A DNA stretch of 7,578 nt from Microbacterium sp. (GCA_003248845.1 QFPD01000090.1:1-7578); one strand, 5' to 3'. Shown: positions 1 through 5,768, numbered from the stretch's first letter. Made by a program: numbers and translations. Notes: generated by a model from the letters alone, not told the origin.

Positions 1-1
1 C

Positions 2-40
2 TTCCGCGAGAAGCGTCCGCCGGAGTTCACGAACCGGTGA
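2..40 (+). CDS. C-terminal tail of a probable enoyl-CoA hydratase/crotonase (partial)
   Basis: Only the last 12 codons and the TGA stop are visible; they read FREKRPPEFTNR. A closing EKRPP.F segment is typical of the C-terminus of crotonase-family enoyl-CoA hydratases, in which the last helix ends in this way. If correct, the gene would act in fatty-acid or branched-chain acyl-CoA oxidation, which suits the downstream electron transfer flavoprotein genes. The frame is open from the window edge. The identification rests on a very short peptide, so it is a family-level suggestion. The 68-nt gap to etfB contains a candidate promoter and a hairpin. Confidence 0.45.
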   Translation, partial: FREKRPPEFTNR

Positions 41-54
41 CCCTCAGTCCCGCA

Positions 55-85
55 TTGCGTGAAACCGAGTCCCATCTTCTATGAT
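55..85 (+). promoter_or_regulatory. Candidate promoter of the etfB-etfA-cytochrome b operon
   Basis: TATGAT at 80-85 matches the -10 consensus at five of six positions. A weak TTGCGT (-35, three of six) lies at 55-60 with a long 19-nt spacer. Transcription would start near position 92, just ahead of the AAGGAG ribosome binding site at 98-103. The -10 lies inside the inverted repeat at 70-89, so a protein bound to that repeat would cover the promoter. The weak -35 and long spacer keep this tentative. Confidence 0.3.
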
Positions 86-89
86 GGGA
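70..89. promoter_or_regulatory. Short perfect inverted repeat ahead of etfB
   Basis: Seven-base arms, TCCCATC at 70-76 and GATGGGA at 83-89, flank a 6-nt loop. No T-run follows, so a classical intrinsic terminator for the upstream gene is unlikely. Its overlap with the TATGAT box suggests an operator or a weak RNA hairpin instead. The dyad is seen directly; its role is not known. Confidence 0.3.
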
Positions 90-108
90 GCAGCGCGAAG
101 GAGATGCG

Positions 109-885
109 ATGAAGATCGTGGTGCTGGTCAAAGAAGTCCCCGATACCTACGGCGATCGGAAGCTGAGCCTGGAGACGGGCCTTGCTGATCGCGCCGCGTC
201 GGAGCGGGTGCTCGATGAGATCGGCGAGCGTGCTCTCGAAGTCGCCCTGAGCTACGCCGATGCGAATCCGGGCACCGAGGTCCAGGTCGTGTCGATGGCC
301 TCCGAGGACGCCGCCGCGACCGTTCGCAAGGGCCTCGCGATGGGTGCGGCTTCCGCGCTGCAGGTCGTCGACCCGGGTCTTGCGGGCGCCGACCTCGGCG
401 TCACGGCGCGCGTGCTCGCCGCCGCCGTGCAGCGCGCCGGATTCGACCTCGTCATCACGGGCAACCTGTCGACGGACGGGTCGGGCGGCGTGCTGCCGGC
501 GATGCTCGCCGAGCACCTCGGCGTCGCGCAGGCGACGGCGCTGTCGGCTGTCGAGATCTCGGACTCCGGGGTGTCGGGCACGCGCGCAACGGATGCAGGC
601 ACGGCTCAGGTCAGCGCGACGCTCCCCGCGGTCATCTCGATCACCGAGGCCCTGCCCGACGCGCGGTTCCCGAACTTCAAGGGCATCATGGCCGCGAAGA
701 AGAAGCCGTTCGAGACGGTGTCGCTCGCCGACCTCGGAGTCGACATCGACCCGGCATCCGCGCCGCAGTCGATCCTCACCCAGGTGAGCGAGAAGCCGCC
801 CCGCGGAGCCGGCATCAAGATCACCGACGAGGGGGATGCCGGCGAGAAACTCGCGGCGTACCTCATCGAGAACCGACTGGCGTAA
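109..885 (+). CDS. etfB: Electron transfer flavoprotein, beta subunit
   Basis: EtfB is the small subunit of the cytoplasmic EtfAB heterodimer. The dimer accepts electrons from acyl-CoA and related dehydrogenases and passes them to a membrane quinone reductase. The 258-residue length is normal for the family. The opening [13 protein letters not shown] is characteristic. [15 protein letters not shown] at about residues 113-127 corresponds to the conserved nucleotide-binding stretch, and [14 protein letters not shown] at about 187-200 is the conserved segment near the C-terminus. The ATG is fixed by AAGGAG at 98-103 with a 5-nt spacer and by the family's usual N-terminus. The stop TAA lies 10 nt ahead of etfA and forms part of the etfA ribosome binding site, so the two genes are probably translationally coupled. 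The first gene of an etfB-etfA-cytochrome b operon. Confidence 0.95.
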   Translation: MKIVVLVKEVPDTYGDRKLSLETGLADRAASERVLDEIGERALEVALSYADANPGTEVQVVSMASEDAAATVRKGLAMGAASALQVVDPGLAGADLGVTARVLAAAVQRAGFDLVITGNLSTDGSGGVLPAMLAEHLGVAQATALSAVEISDSGVSGTRATDAGTAQVSATLPAVISITEALPDARFPNFKGIMAAKKKPFETVSLADLGVDIDPASAPQSILTQVSEKPPRGAGIKITDEGDAGEKLAAYLIENRLA

Positions 886-895
886 GGGGCACACC

Positions 896-1885
896 ATGGC
901 GGAGTTCGCTGCGGATTCGATTCTCGTCCTTCTGGACGTCACCCCCGATGGTGCGCTCGCATCGTCGTCGGCAGGCCTTCTGGGCGCCGCCGCGCAGATC
1001 GGCACGCCCGTCGCACTCATCGTCGCCGCCGAAGAGGCGCACGCGGCCCTCGCCGCTGCGGCGGGCGAGCTCGGCGCGCGGGCGGTGCTCGTCGCGGGGC
1101 TCGGCGGCGCCGATCAGGCGCTGACGGTGCCGATCGTGGATGCCGCGGCATCCGCCTACGACCTCGTACAGCCCGACGCGGTGATCGTCTCGAACTCGAT
1201 CGAGGGGCGCGACGTCGCGGGGCGGCTCGCCGCCCGGCGACAGCTTGCGCTCGCGGTCGACGCGGTCGGAGTCGCGCGTGACGACGAGGGCGTGCTCGCG
1301 CAGCACTCCGTCTACGGCGGGGCGTTCAACGCGACCTCGGCGCCGACGTTCGGCGCTCTCGTTGTGACGGTGCGCCAGGGTGCGATCGACGCGCGGGCCG
1401 AGGCCGTGGCATCCCCCGTCGTCGAAGCTCTCGAGGTGACGGCCTCGGGCATGCCGGCGGCGCGGATCGCGTCGTTCACGGCGGAGGTCGCGACCTCGTC
1501 GCGCCCCGAACTGCGCGGAGCGGCGAAGGTCGTCTCGGGCGGGCGGGGACTCGGCTCCGCGGAGAAATTCGCGCTCGTCGAGGAACTCGCCGATGCGCTC
1601 GGCGCCGCGGTCGGCGCGTCGCGTGCGGCGGTGGATGCCGGCTACATCCCCTACTCGCACCAGGTCGGGCAGACCGGCGTGTCGGTCGCGCCGCAGCTGT
1701 ACGTCGCGCTCGGGATCTCGGGTGCGATCCAGCACAAGGCGGGCATGCAGACCGCGAAGACCATCGTCGCGATCAATAAGGACGGCGATGCCCCGATCTT
1801 CGAGATCGCCGACTACGGCATCGTGGGCGACGTGTTCCAGGTCGTGCCCCAGCTGATCGCCGCCCTCAACGCCAAGAAGGGCTGA
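896..1885 (+). CDS. etfA: Electron transfer flavoprotein, alpha subunit
   Basis: EtfA carries most of the FAD-binding site of the EtfAB dimer. The product has 329 residues, close to the usual 310-330. The N-terminal domain (about 1-200) is the divergent alpha/beta part. The C-terminal FAD domain is textbook: SGGRGLG at 214-220, [19 protein letters not shown] at 256-261, [22 protein letters not shown] at 292-296, then [14 protein letters not shown]. The ATG at 896 is preferred over an in-frame upstream start that would overlap etfB, because AAGGGG at 884-889 sits 6 nt upstream and overlaps the etfB stop. The stop is 5 nt from the GTG of the cytochrome gene. The beta-then-alpha order is usual for actinobacterial ETF operons. 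Confidence 0.95.
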   Translation: MAEFAADSILVLLDVTPDGALASSSAGLLGAAAQIGTPVALIVAAEEAHAALAAAAGELGARAVLVAGLGGADQALTVPIVDAAASAYDLVQPDAVIVSNSIEGRDVAGRLAARRQLALAVDAVGVARDDEGVLAQHSVYGGAFNATSAPTFGALVVTVRQGAIDARAEAVASPVVEALEVTASGMPAARIASFTAEVATSSRPELRGAAKVVSGGRGLGSAEKFALVEELADALGAAVGASRAAVDAGYIPYSHQVGQTGVSVAPQLYVALGISGAIQHKAGMQTAKTIVAINKDGDAPIFEIADYGIVGDVFQVVPQLIAALNAKKG

Positions 1886-1890
1886 CGCCT

Positions 1891-3588
1891 GTGGCGACGT
1901 TCTCGTCCAGTCTGCGCCGCGGGCTGCCGCGCACCGCCGGCGGCGATCCGTGGCCTCCCGCCGGCACCGGTCCCGCGCCGCAAGCGCCGCCCGCGCCGCA
2001 GGCGCCGCAGGCGCCGCAGGCGCCGCAAGCGCCGCAAGCGCCGCCCGAGGGTGCACTTGTTTTCTCCGAGGGTGTATCCGTTTCCCCCGAAGGTGCATCG
2101 CCGGTCGCGCTGCGGCGCGGGCTGCCGCGGATGCCGGGCGGGGAGCCGTGGCCGCCGGCTCTACGGGTTGCGGGGGCTGGCGCCCCGGCATCCGCTCAGT
2201 CGCGCCAAACGGCGGGTGCGACGCTTACGCACCCGCAAGACGCCGCGATCGAAGCCTCCGGCGATGCCGCGTCCTCCGCTCAGAACCGCCGAACCGTGGG
2301 TGCCGCGGCCACTCACCCGCACAACGCCGCTACCGAAGCGGCGGGCGCCGAACTGCGTCGGGGCCTTCCGCGCCTCGCGGGGGGAGACCCGTGGCCGCCC
2401 GCCGGCACCGCCTCCACTGCTACGAATGCACCTTCGGCTCAAACGAGTGCACCTTCGGCTCAAACGAGTGCACCTTCGGCTCAAACGAGTGCACCTTCGG
2501 CTCAAACGAGTGCACCTTCGGCTCAAACGAGTGCACCCTCGGCTCAAACGAGTGCACCCTCGGGGGTTGTGGCGGAGGGGCCGCGGGCGCCGCTGCCGTT
2601 CACGCGTACGGTGTGGCCGGGGCGGGCGGCGACGCACCGTCCGCAGGCCGCGCCCGAGCCGAAGCGTTACGGGCCCTTCACGAAGGGGCAGTGGGCGGGT
2701 GCGGTCATCGTCGGCGGTGCGGGGCTGCTCTTCGCCGCGGGCATGGCGGTCATGCTCGTCCGCTGGTTCCTGAGCCTTTCGTTCATGCAGGACTTCCTGG
2801 TGACCTACCCCGGCGAGTACCACCTGCCCGAGGGTGCCCCTGTCGGCATCCCGGCGTGGCTCGGGTGGCAGCACTTCTTCAACGTGTTCTTGATGGTGCT
2901 GATCATCCGCACGGGCCTCACGATCCGCGCCGAGAAGCGGCCCGCCGTCTTCTGGACGCCGCGGCGCGACAAGAAGGGGAAAGTCAGCCTCACGATCTGG
3001 TTCCACCAGTCTCTCGACCTGCTCTGGATCGTCAACGGCGCGGTGTTCGTCGTCCTGCTGTTCGCGACCGGGCAGTGGATGCGGATCGTTCCGACGAGCT
3101 GGGAAGTCTTCCCGAACGCCGTGTCAGCGGCCCTGCAGTACGTCTCGCTCGACTGGCCGACCGAGAACGGCTGGGTGAACTACAACGCGCTGCAGCAGAT
3201 CGCGTACTTCTCCACGGTGTTCCTCGCCGCGCCCCTCGCAATCGTGACGGGATTCCGCATGAGCGGCCTGTGGCCGAAGCAGAATGCGAAGCTCAGCGCC
3301 GCTTACCCCATCGAGTGGGCACGCAAGGTGCACTTCCCTGTGATGCTCTACTTCGTCGTCTTCATCGTCATCCACGTGGCGCTCGTCTTCGCAACCGGGG
3401 CACTCCGGAACCTCAACCACATGTACGCCGCGCAGGGCTCGGTCGACGGTGTCGCCTATGCCGACAACTGGACGGGGTTCTGGATGTTCGTGGCATCCCT
3501 CGCGGTCATCGCCGGCGGGTGGATCGCGGCGCGTCCGCTGGTGCTCGCGCCGATCGCGCGGTTGTTCGGCACGGTCAGCGGCCGTTGA
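1891..3588 (+). CDS. Membrane cytochrome b (b561/b6-like, probably di-heme) with a long repeat-rich N-terminal tail
   Basis: A 565-residue membrane protein. The GTG start lies 5 nt after the etfA stop, with GAAGGG nine bases upstream, so it is probably coupled to etfA. Six hydrophobic segments lie at about 269-293, 324-346, 377-396, 434-457, 481-501 and 530-552. Positively charged loops after segments 2, 4 and 6 place both termini in the cytoplasm. H328 (WQHFF), H372 (WFHQS), H481 (VHFP) and H495 (VIHV) are likely heme ligands. H481 and H495 are separated by 13 residues, as in classic cytochrome b helices; H372/H481 would lie near the inner face and H328/H495 near the outer face. The tail (1-265) is Ala/Pro-rich and probably disordered. 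It carries LRRGLPR-x2-GG-[DE]-PWPP at 8-23, 74-89 and 155-170, separated by tandem repeats. Proteins of this type often serve as electron-transfer subunits, and the operon points to ETF as a partner; this is inference. No Fe-S motif was seen. Confidence 0.8.
   Translation: MATFSSSLRRGLPRTAGGDPWPPAGTGPAPQAPPAPQAPQAPQAPQAPQAPPEGALVFSEGVSVSPEGASPVALRRGLPRMPGGEPWPPALRVAGAGAPASAQSRQTAGATLTHPQDAAIEASGDAASSAQNRRTVGAAATHPHNAATEAAGAELRRGLPRLAGGDPWPPAGTASTATNAPSAQTSAPSAQTSAPSAQTSAPSAQTSAPSAQTSAPSAQTSAPSGVVAEGPRAPLPFTRTVWPGRAATHRPQAAPEPKRYGPFTKGQWAGAVIVGGAGLLFAAGMAVMLVRWFLSLSFMQDFLVTYPGEYHLPEGAPVGIPAWLGWQHFFNVFLMVLIIRTGLTIRAEKRPAVFWTPRRDKKGKVSLTIWFHQSLDLLWIVNGAVFVVLLFATGQWMRIVPTSWEVFPNAVSAALQYVSLDWPTENGWVNYNALQQIAYFSTVFLAAPLAIVTGFRMSGLWPKQNAKLSAAYPIEWARKVHFPVMLYFVVFIVIHVALVFATGALRNLNHMYAAQGSVDGVAYADNWTGFWMFVASLAVIAGGWIAARPLVLAPIARLFGTVSGR
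1975..2046 (+). repeat. Tandem 9-bp repeat (Ala-Pro-Gln), eight units
   Basis: Eight consecutive copies of GCGCCGCAG or close variants. The third codon is CAG or CAA in six units and CCC in units 2 and 8. They encode an APQ/APP run in the cytoplasmic tail of the cytochrome, residues 29-52. Because the unit is a multiple of three, gain or loss of units would change tail length without a frameshift. Confidence 0.9.
2045..2105 (+). repeat. Degenerate 21-bp repeat, forward orientation, about three units
   Basis: Units begin at 2045, 2066 and 2087 with CCGAGGGTG, CCGAGGGTG and CCGAAGGTG. They encode related heptapeptides PEGALVF, SEGVSVS and PEGAS. When the repeat at 2428-2562 is reverse-complemented and rotated, unit 1 here matches it at 16 of 21 positions and unit 2 at 14 of 21. 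Unit 3 shares the exact 11-mer CCGAAGGTGCA. The two arrays are therefore probably the same element in opposite orientations. CCCGAGGGTGCACT at 2044-2057 is an exact inverted match to 2551-2564. Confidence 0.75.
2191..2352 (+). repeat. Two tandem 84-bp units encoding a 28-residue repeat
   Basis: Unit 1 (2191-2274) and unit 2 (from 2275) both begin TCCGCTCAG and encode SAQ[SN]R[QR]T[AV]GA...THP[QH][DN]AA. Aligned codon by codon they agree at about 70% of bases by eye over 78 nt. Unit 2 runs into the third LRRGLPR motif, which begins at 2353. Unit 1 also contains a perfect 9-bp hairpin, GCGGGTGCG at 2212-2220 against CGCACCCGC at 2228-2236, which is only partly kept in unit 2. This looks like an older duplication than the near-identical 21-bp array downstream. 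Confidence 0.8.
2428..2562 (+). repeat. Tandem 21-bp repeat, six full units plus a 9-bp partial
   Basis: Six head-to-tail units start at 2428, 2449, 2470, 2491, 2512 and 2533, followed by GCACCCTCG at 2554-2562. Units 1-5 read GCACCTTCG at their start; unit 6 and the partial unit read GCACCCTCG. Translated in the cytochrome frame each gives APSAQTS, residues 180-221. Codons GCA, CCT, GCT, CAA and AGT dominate, unlike the GC3-rich flanking code. The near-identity of the units indicates recent expansion or homogenisation. No unique spacers separate the units. Confidence 0.95.
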
Positions 3589-3598
3589 GGACGTCTCA

Positions 3599-3669
3599 AC
3601 TCCGCAGAATGTGACGTACTCCGCAGCGGAATCCCTTCCTGCTGCGGAGTACGTGCGATTCTGCGGAGT
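3599..3669. terminator. Composite palindrome between convergent genes, possible bidirectional terminator
   Basis: Two 31-nt arms, 3599-3629 and 3639-3669, pair at 27 of 31 positions around a 9-nt loop. Each arm holds two copies of the 9-mer ACTCCGCAG with a 19-nt period: direct copies at 3599 and 3618, inverted copies at 3642 and 3661. The unit can be written ACTCCGCAGAATNNNACGT. It lies 10 nt after the cytochrome stop and 8 nt before the 3' end of the convergent GNAT gene. Such a stem could stop transcription from both sides, although no T-run follows. It could also be a member of a dispersed palindromic repeat family. The structure is certain; the role is inferred. Confidence 0.6.
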
Positions 3670-3677
3670 ACAGCGCG

Positions 3678-4184
3678 TCAGCGAACGAAGCGGACTTCGG
3701 TCAGCGTCTCGCCGAGGAACGGCTCGGTGTGGGTCGCCCCGTCGAGGGTGAAGCCGTTGCGCGTGTAGAAGCGGTGCGCGCGGGGGTTGTCGTCGGCGAC
3801 CCAGAGGTAGACGGGCTCGTCCTTCTCGACGGCGGCGTCGAACAGGCGCTGGCCCGTGCCCGTGCCGTGGAACGCGTCGAGCAGGTAGATGAAGTACAGC
3901 TCGCGCCCCCGCGGGGCGTCGCGGTCGCGCGCGGGGCCCGATCCGACGAAGCCGACGATCTCGCCGTCGGACAGCGCGGCGAACATCTTGAACTCCGGGC
4001 CCTGCGCGGCCCAGTGGGTCCAGAGCTCGGCGAGGCGCTTGGGCGAGACGTTCTCGAGGGCCGCCTTGCTGATCAGGTGGTCGTAGGTCTCATGCCAGCA
4101 GGTGGCGTGCACGCGCCCCAGGGCCTCGGCATCCACGTCGCGAACGGGACGGACGACGATGTCGGTCTTCAGCTCGGCTTCCAT
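3678..4184 (-). CDS. GNAT-family N-acetyltransferase
   Basis: A 168-residue single-domain acetyltransferase that would transfer an acetyl group from acetyl-CoA to an unknown amine substrate. Motif A at about 95-119 (ELYFIYLLDAFHGTGTG) contains the pyrophosphate-binding loop HGTGTGQRL at 106-114. The later motif NPRAHRFYTRNGF at 133-145 is the usual acetyl-CoA-side helix with the conserved Tyr and the R-x-GF strand entry. W30 and Y34 sit in the N-terminal helix region that normally shapes the acceptor site. The ATG at 4184 has no Shine-Dalgarno sequence but lies six bases after a TAGAGT -10 box, which suggests a leaderless transcript. The gene is convergent with the cytochrome gene and divergent from the thioesterase gene. 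The substrate cannot be read from the sequence. Confidence 0.88.
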   Translation of the reverse strand: MEAELKTDIVVRPVRDVDAEALGRVHATCWHETYDHLISKAALENVSPKRLAELWTHWAAQGPEFKMFAALSDGEIVGFVGSGPARDRDAPRGRELYFIYLLDAFHGTGTGQRLFDAAVEKDEPVYLWVADDNPRAHRFYTRNGFTLDGATHTEPFLGETLTEVRFVR

Positions 4185-4190
4185 GGCCAG

Positions 4191-4219
4191 ACTCTACGTC
4201 CGGCCCGCGCGCACGCCAA
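4191..4219 (-). promoter_or_regulatory. Promoter of the GNAT gene, probably leaderless
   Basis: Read on the minus strand, TTGGCG (4219-4214, four of six to TTGACA) is followed after 17 nt by TAGAGT (4196-4191), and the ATG begins six bases later. The spacing is ideal for the main sigma factor and puts transcription start at or next to the A of ATG. Leaderless mRNAs with a TANNNT box just ahead of the start codon are common in actinobacteria. The absence of a ribosome binding site agrees with this. Confidence 0.5.
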
Positions 4220-4225
4220 ATCGGC

Positions 4226-4231
4226 TAGTCT
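4226..4231 (+). promoter_or_regulatory. Candidate -10 box for a leaderless thioesterase transcript
   Basis: TAGTCT fits the TANNNT form and ends seven bases before the GTG at 4239. No convincing -35 lies 16-18 nt upstream (4203-4208 is GC-rich). The spacing supports GTG 4239 as the start, although a GGCGAG stretch at 4234-4239 could instead serve the in-frame GTG at 4245. Confidence 0.3.
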
Positions 4232-4238
4232 CCGGCGA

Positions 4239-4799
4239 GTGAATGTGTGGTGGCGGACTCTCCTGACGATCTGGCGCGCGAAGACCCTGCTGCGTCGCCG
4301 CGGCCCGATCGCGCCCCACTCCGTCGGGCGGGTGCGGCTCACGACCCTCCCCACCGACATCGATCTGCTCATGCACATGAACAACGGGCGCTACGCGTCG
4401 CTGTTCGATCTGGGGCGCTTCGACCTGCTCATCCGCACAGGAATCTGGGACGCGATGAATGCGCGCGACTGGTACGCCGTCGTCGCGAGCGAGTCGGTCA
4501 CCTTCCGCAAGTCGCTCGAGTTGTGGCAGCGCTTCACGGTCGAATCCCGCATCCTCGGACACGACGACAAGGCCGTCTACCAGATCCACCGTGCGGTCGT
4601 CGGGGGCGAGGTCTACGCAGAGATGATCGTGCGCGCCCGGTTCCTGCGCAAGAGCGGCGGCGTCGTCAACACCGACGAGCTCTTCGCCGCGCTCGGCCGC
4701 CCCGACGACACGCCTCCGCTGCCCGACTGGATCAGCGACTGGGCCGCGGGCTCCGCTCTCCCCTCCACGAAGGCTCCCGCGCCGAGCGTCTGGGAGTAG
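4239..4799 (+). CDS. Acyl-CoA thioesterase, hot-dog fold (4HBT/THEM6-like)
   Basis: A 186-residue protein of the 4-hydroxybenzoyl-CoA-thioesterase-like group, expected to hydrolyse acyl-CoA thioesters in the cytoplasm. The signature TDIDLLMHMNNGRY at 39-52, with D42, H46, N48 and N49, is the conserved start of the hot-dog helix. ESVTFRKSLELWQRF at about 85-99 and VYAEMIVRARFL at about 125-136 are the later strands. The C-terminus ends in SALPSTKAPAPSVWE. The start is GTG at 4239, chosen because it gives MNVWWRTLL and lies seven bases after a TAGTCT box. GTG at 4245 is an alternative that would shorten the protein by two residues. The gene is divergent from the GNAT gene (54 nt between starts) and convergent with the LysR gene (19 nt between stops). 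The natural acyl substrate is not evident. Confidence 0.85.
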   Translation: MNVWWRTLLTIWRAKTLLRRRGPIAPHSVGRVRLTTLPTDIDLLMHMNNGRYASLFDLGRFDLLIRTGIWDAMNARDWYAVVASESVTFRKSLELWQRFTVESRILGHDDKAVYQIHRAVVGGEVYAEMIVRARFLRKSGGVVNTDELFAALGRPDDTPPLPDWISDWAAGSALPSTKAPAPSVWE

Positions 4800-4818
4800 C
4801 CGACCGCCGAGCCCGCCG

Positions 4819-5721
4819 TCAGCTCCGGGCGGCGGCGAAAGCCTCCTCGATCGCCTCCTGCACGAGCTGGATGCCGAGTCGACCAGCGCTCGCGCGGCGG
4901 GTCGCGGTGAAGATCTCGCGTGCGGGATCACCCGGCAGCGCTCCGAGCGCCAGAGGCGAACGCGTGCCGACGAACAGGAGGTCGGGCAGCATCCCCACGG
5001 CGCGTCCCGCGGCGATGAGGGCGACGTGCGCGCCGAGGTCGGCGAGTTCGAAACGCACGTCGGGCTCGAACCCTGCAGCGCGGCATTGCTGCACAGCCCA
5101 GTCCCGCGCCGCCGTACCTGCGGGCTCCATGACCCATGGATGCCCCGCGAGTGCGGCGAGCGGTGCGCGGTCACCGATCCGTGCGGCGGTCCCGCGCGCG
5201 GTCGCGAGCCGCATGGGGTCGCTGCCCAGCACATGCCTCTCGAGGTCGGGCCGGTGCGCGCGCGTGAGGCCCGGATACTGTTCGGCGATTGCGAGATCGA
5301 AGCCACGCGCCGACAGCTCGAAGAGGCCTTCCTCGGGGGGAACCTCGGACAACTCGACCCGCAGAGCGGGGGCGCGCTCGGCGAGGAGCGTGAGCGCGGC
5401 GGGGATGATCGTGCGCGCCGCCGTCTGGAGAACGGCGACGCGCACGGGCGCGATGCCCGGTTGCAGCAGTTCGAGGTCTGCGCGGATCTTCTCGTCGGCG
5501 TCGAGAGCGCGCGCGGCGTGCTCGGCGAGCGCCGCTCCGTGCGCGGTCAGCCGCACGCGACGTCCGTCGGGTGCGAGGAGCGCGACGCCGGCCTCGCGCT
5601 CGAGCAACGCGAGCTGCTGCGAGATCGTCGAGGGGCTGTAGGAGAGCGCGTCGGCGACGGCGGCGAGCGTACCCCGGAGTGCCAGCTCGTGGAGCAGGCG
5701 GAGGCGGCGCAGTTCGAACAT
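4819..5721 (-). CDS. LysR-type transcriptional regulator, divergent from putA
   Basis: A 300-residue regulator of normal LysR length. The N-terminal winged helix-turn-helix spans about residues 2-60, with GTLAAVADALSYSPSTISQQ at 17-36 as the helix-turn-helix core and a following dimerisation helix at about 60-88. The effector-binding domain runs from about 92 to 297 and starts VRVAVLQTAARTIIP. The ATG at 5721 is chosen because LysR proteins begin a few residues before this HTH and because AGAGGG lies three bases upstream (complement of 5725-5730). The same frame stays open far upstream, but that part is antisense to putA. Most LysR proteins control a divergently transcribed neighbour, so a role in proline-dependent control of putA is plausible. 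The ligand cannot be read from the sequence. Confidence 0.92.
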   Translation of the reverse strand: MFELRRLRLLHELALRGTLAAVADALSYSPSTISQQLALLEREAGVALLAPDGRRVRLTAHGAALAEHAARALDADEKIRADLELLQPGIAPVRVAVLQTAARTIIPAALTLLAERAPALRVELSEVPPEEGLFELSARGFDLAIAEQYPGLTRAHRPDLERHVLGSDPMRLATARGTAARIGDRAPLAALAGHPWVMEPAGTAARDWAVQQCRAAGFEPDVRFELADLGAHVALIAAGRAVGMLPDLLFVGTRSPLALGALPGDPAREIFTATRRASAGRLGIQLVQEAIEEAFAAARS

Positions 5722-5738
5722 TGACCCTCTTCGAAACG

Positions 5739-5768
5739 TTGGTGAGAACGAACAATACTGGTTATAAA
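5739..5768 (+). promoter_or_regulatory. Candidate putA promoter
   Basis: TTGGTG at 5739-5744 (three of six to the -35 consensus) and TATAAA at 5763-5768 (five of six to the -10 consensus) are 18 nt apart. Transcription would start near 5775, giving a leader of about 37 nt. The 90-bp region between the LysR and putA starts is clearly richer in A/T than the rest of the window, as expected of a regulatory region. I saw no equally good promoter for the LysR gene on the other strand. Confidence 0.4.

Noticed and set aside
836..895. Upstream in-frame ATG giving etfA 20 extra residues
   Set aside because: The extra residues overlap the end of etfB and do not resemble the family N-terminus. The ATG at 896 has AAGGGG six bases upstream.
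863..2191. Minus-strand open frame of 442 codons across etfA and the start of the cytochrome gene
   Set aside because: It is antisense to etfA, whose motifs are unmistakable. Its product is a low-complexity Arg/Ala-rich sequence typical of the shadow of a high-GC gene.
2212..2236. Perfect 9-bp hairpin within the cytochrome gene, as a terminator or attenuator
   Set aside because: It lies inside the coding region, has no T-run, and is largely explained by the repeated GGGTGCG/CACCCGC words of the 84-bp duplication.
2428..2562. Possible CRISPR array or iteron cluster, given the regular near-identical repeats
   Set aside because: The 21-bp units are directly head to tail with no unique spacers, lie inside an intact reading frame and are not near cas or replication genes.
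1950..3614. Second long forward frame over the cytochrome gene, with ECTFGSN repeats
   Set aside because: A repeat unit divisible by three keeps all frames open. This frame loses the membrane helices and the heme histidines, and the GTG 1891 frame has a ribosome binding site and the expected position in the operon.
4800..4818. Terminator between the thioesterase and LysR stops
   Set aside because: The 19-bp gap is GC-rich with only short, ambiguous pairings; no stem or T-run can be supported.
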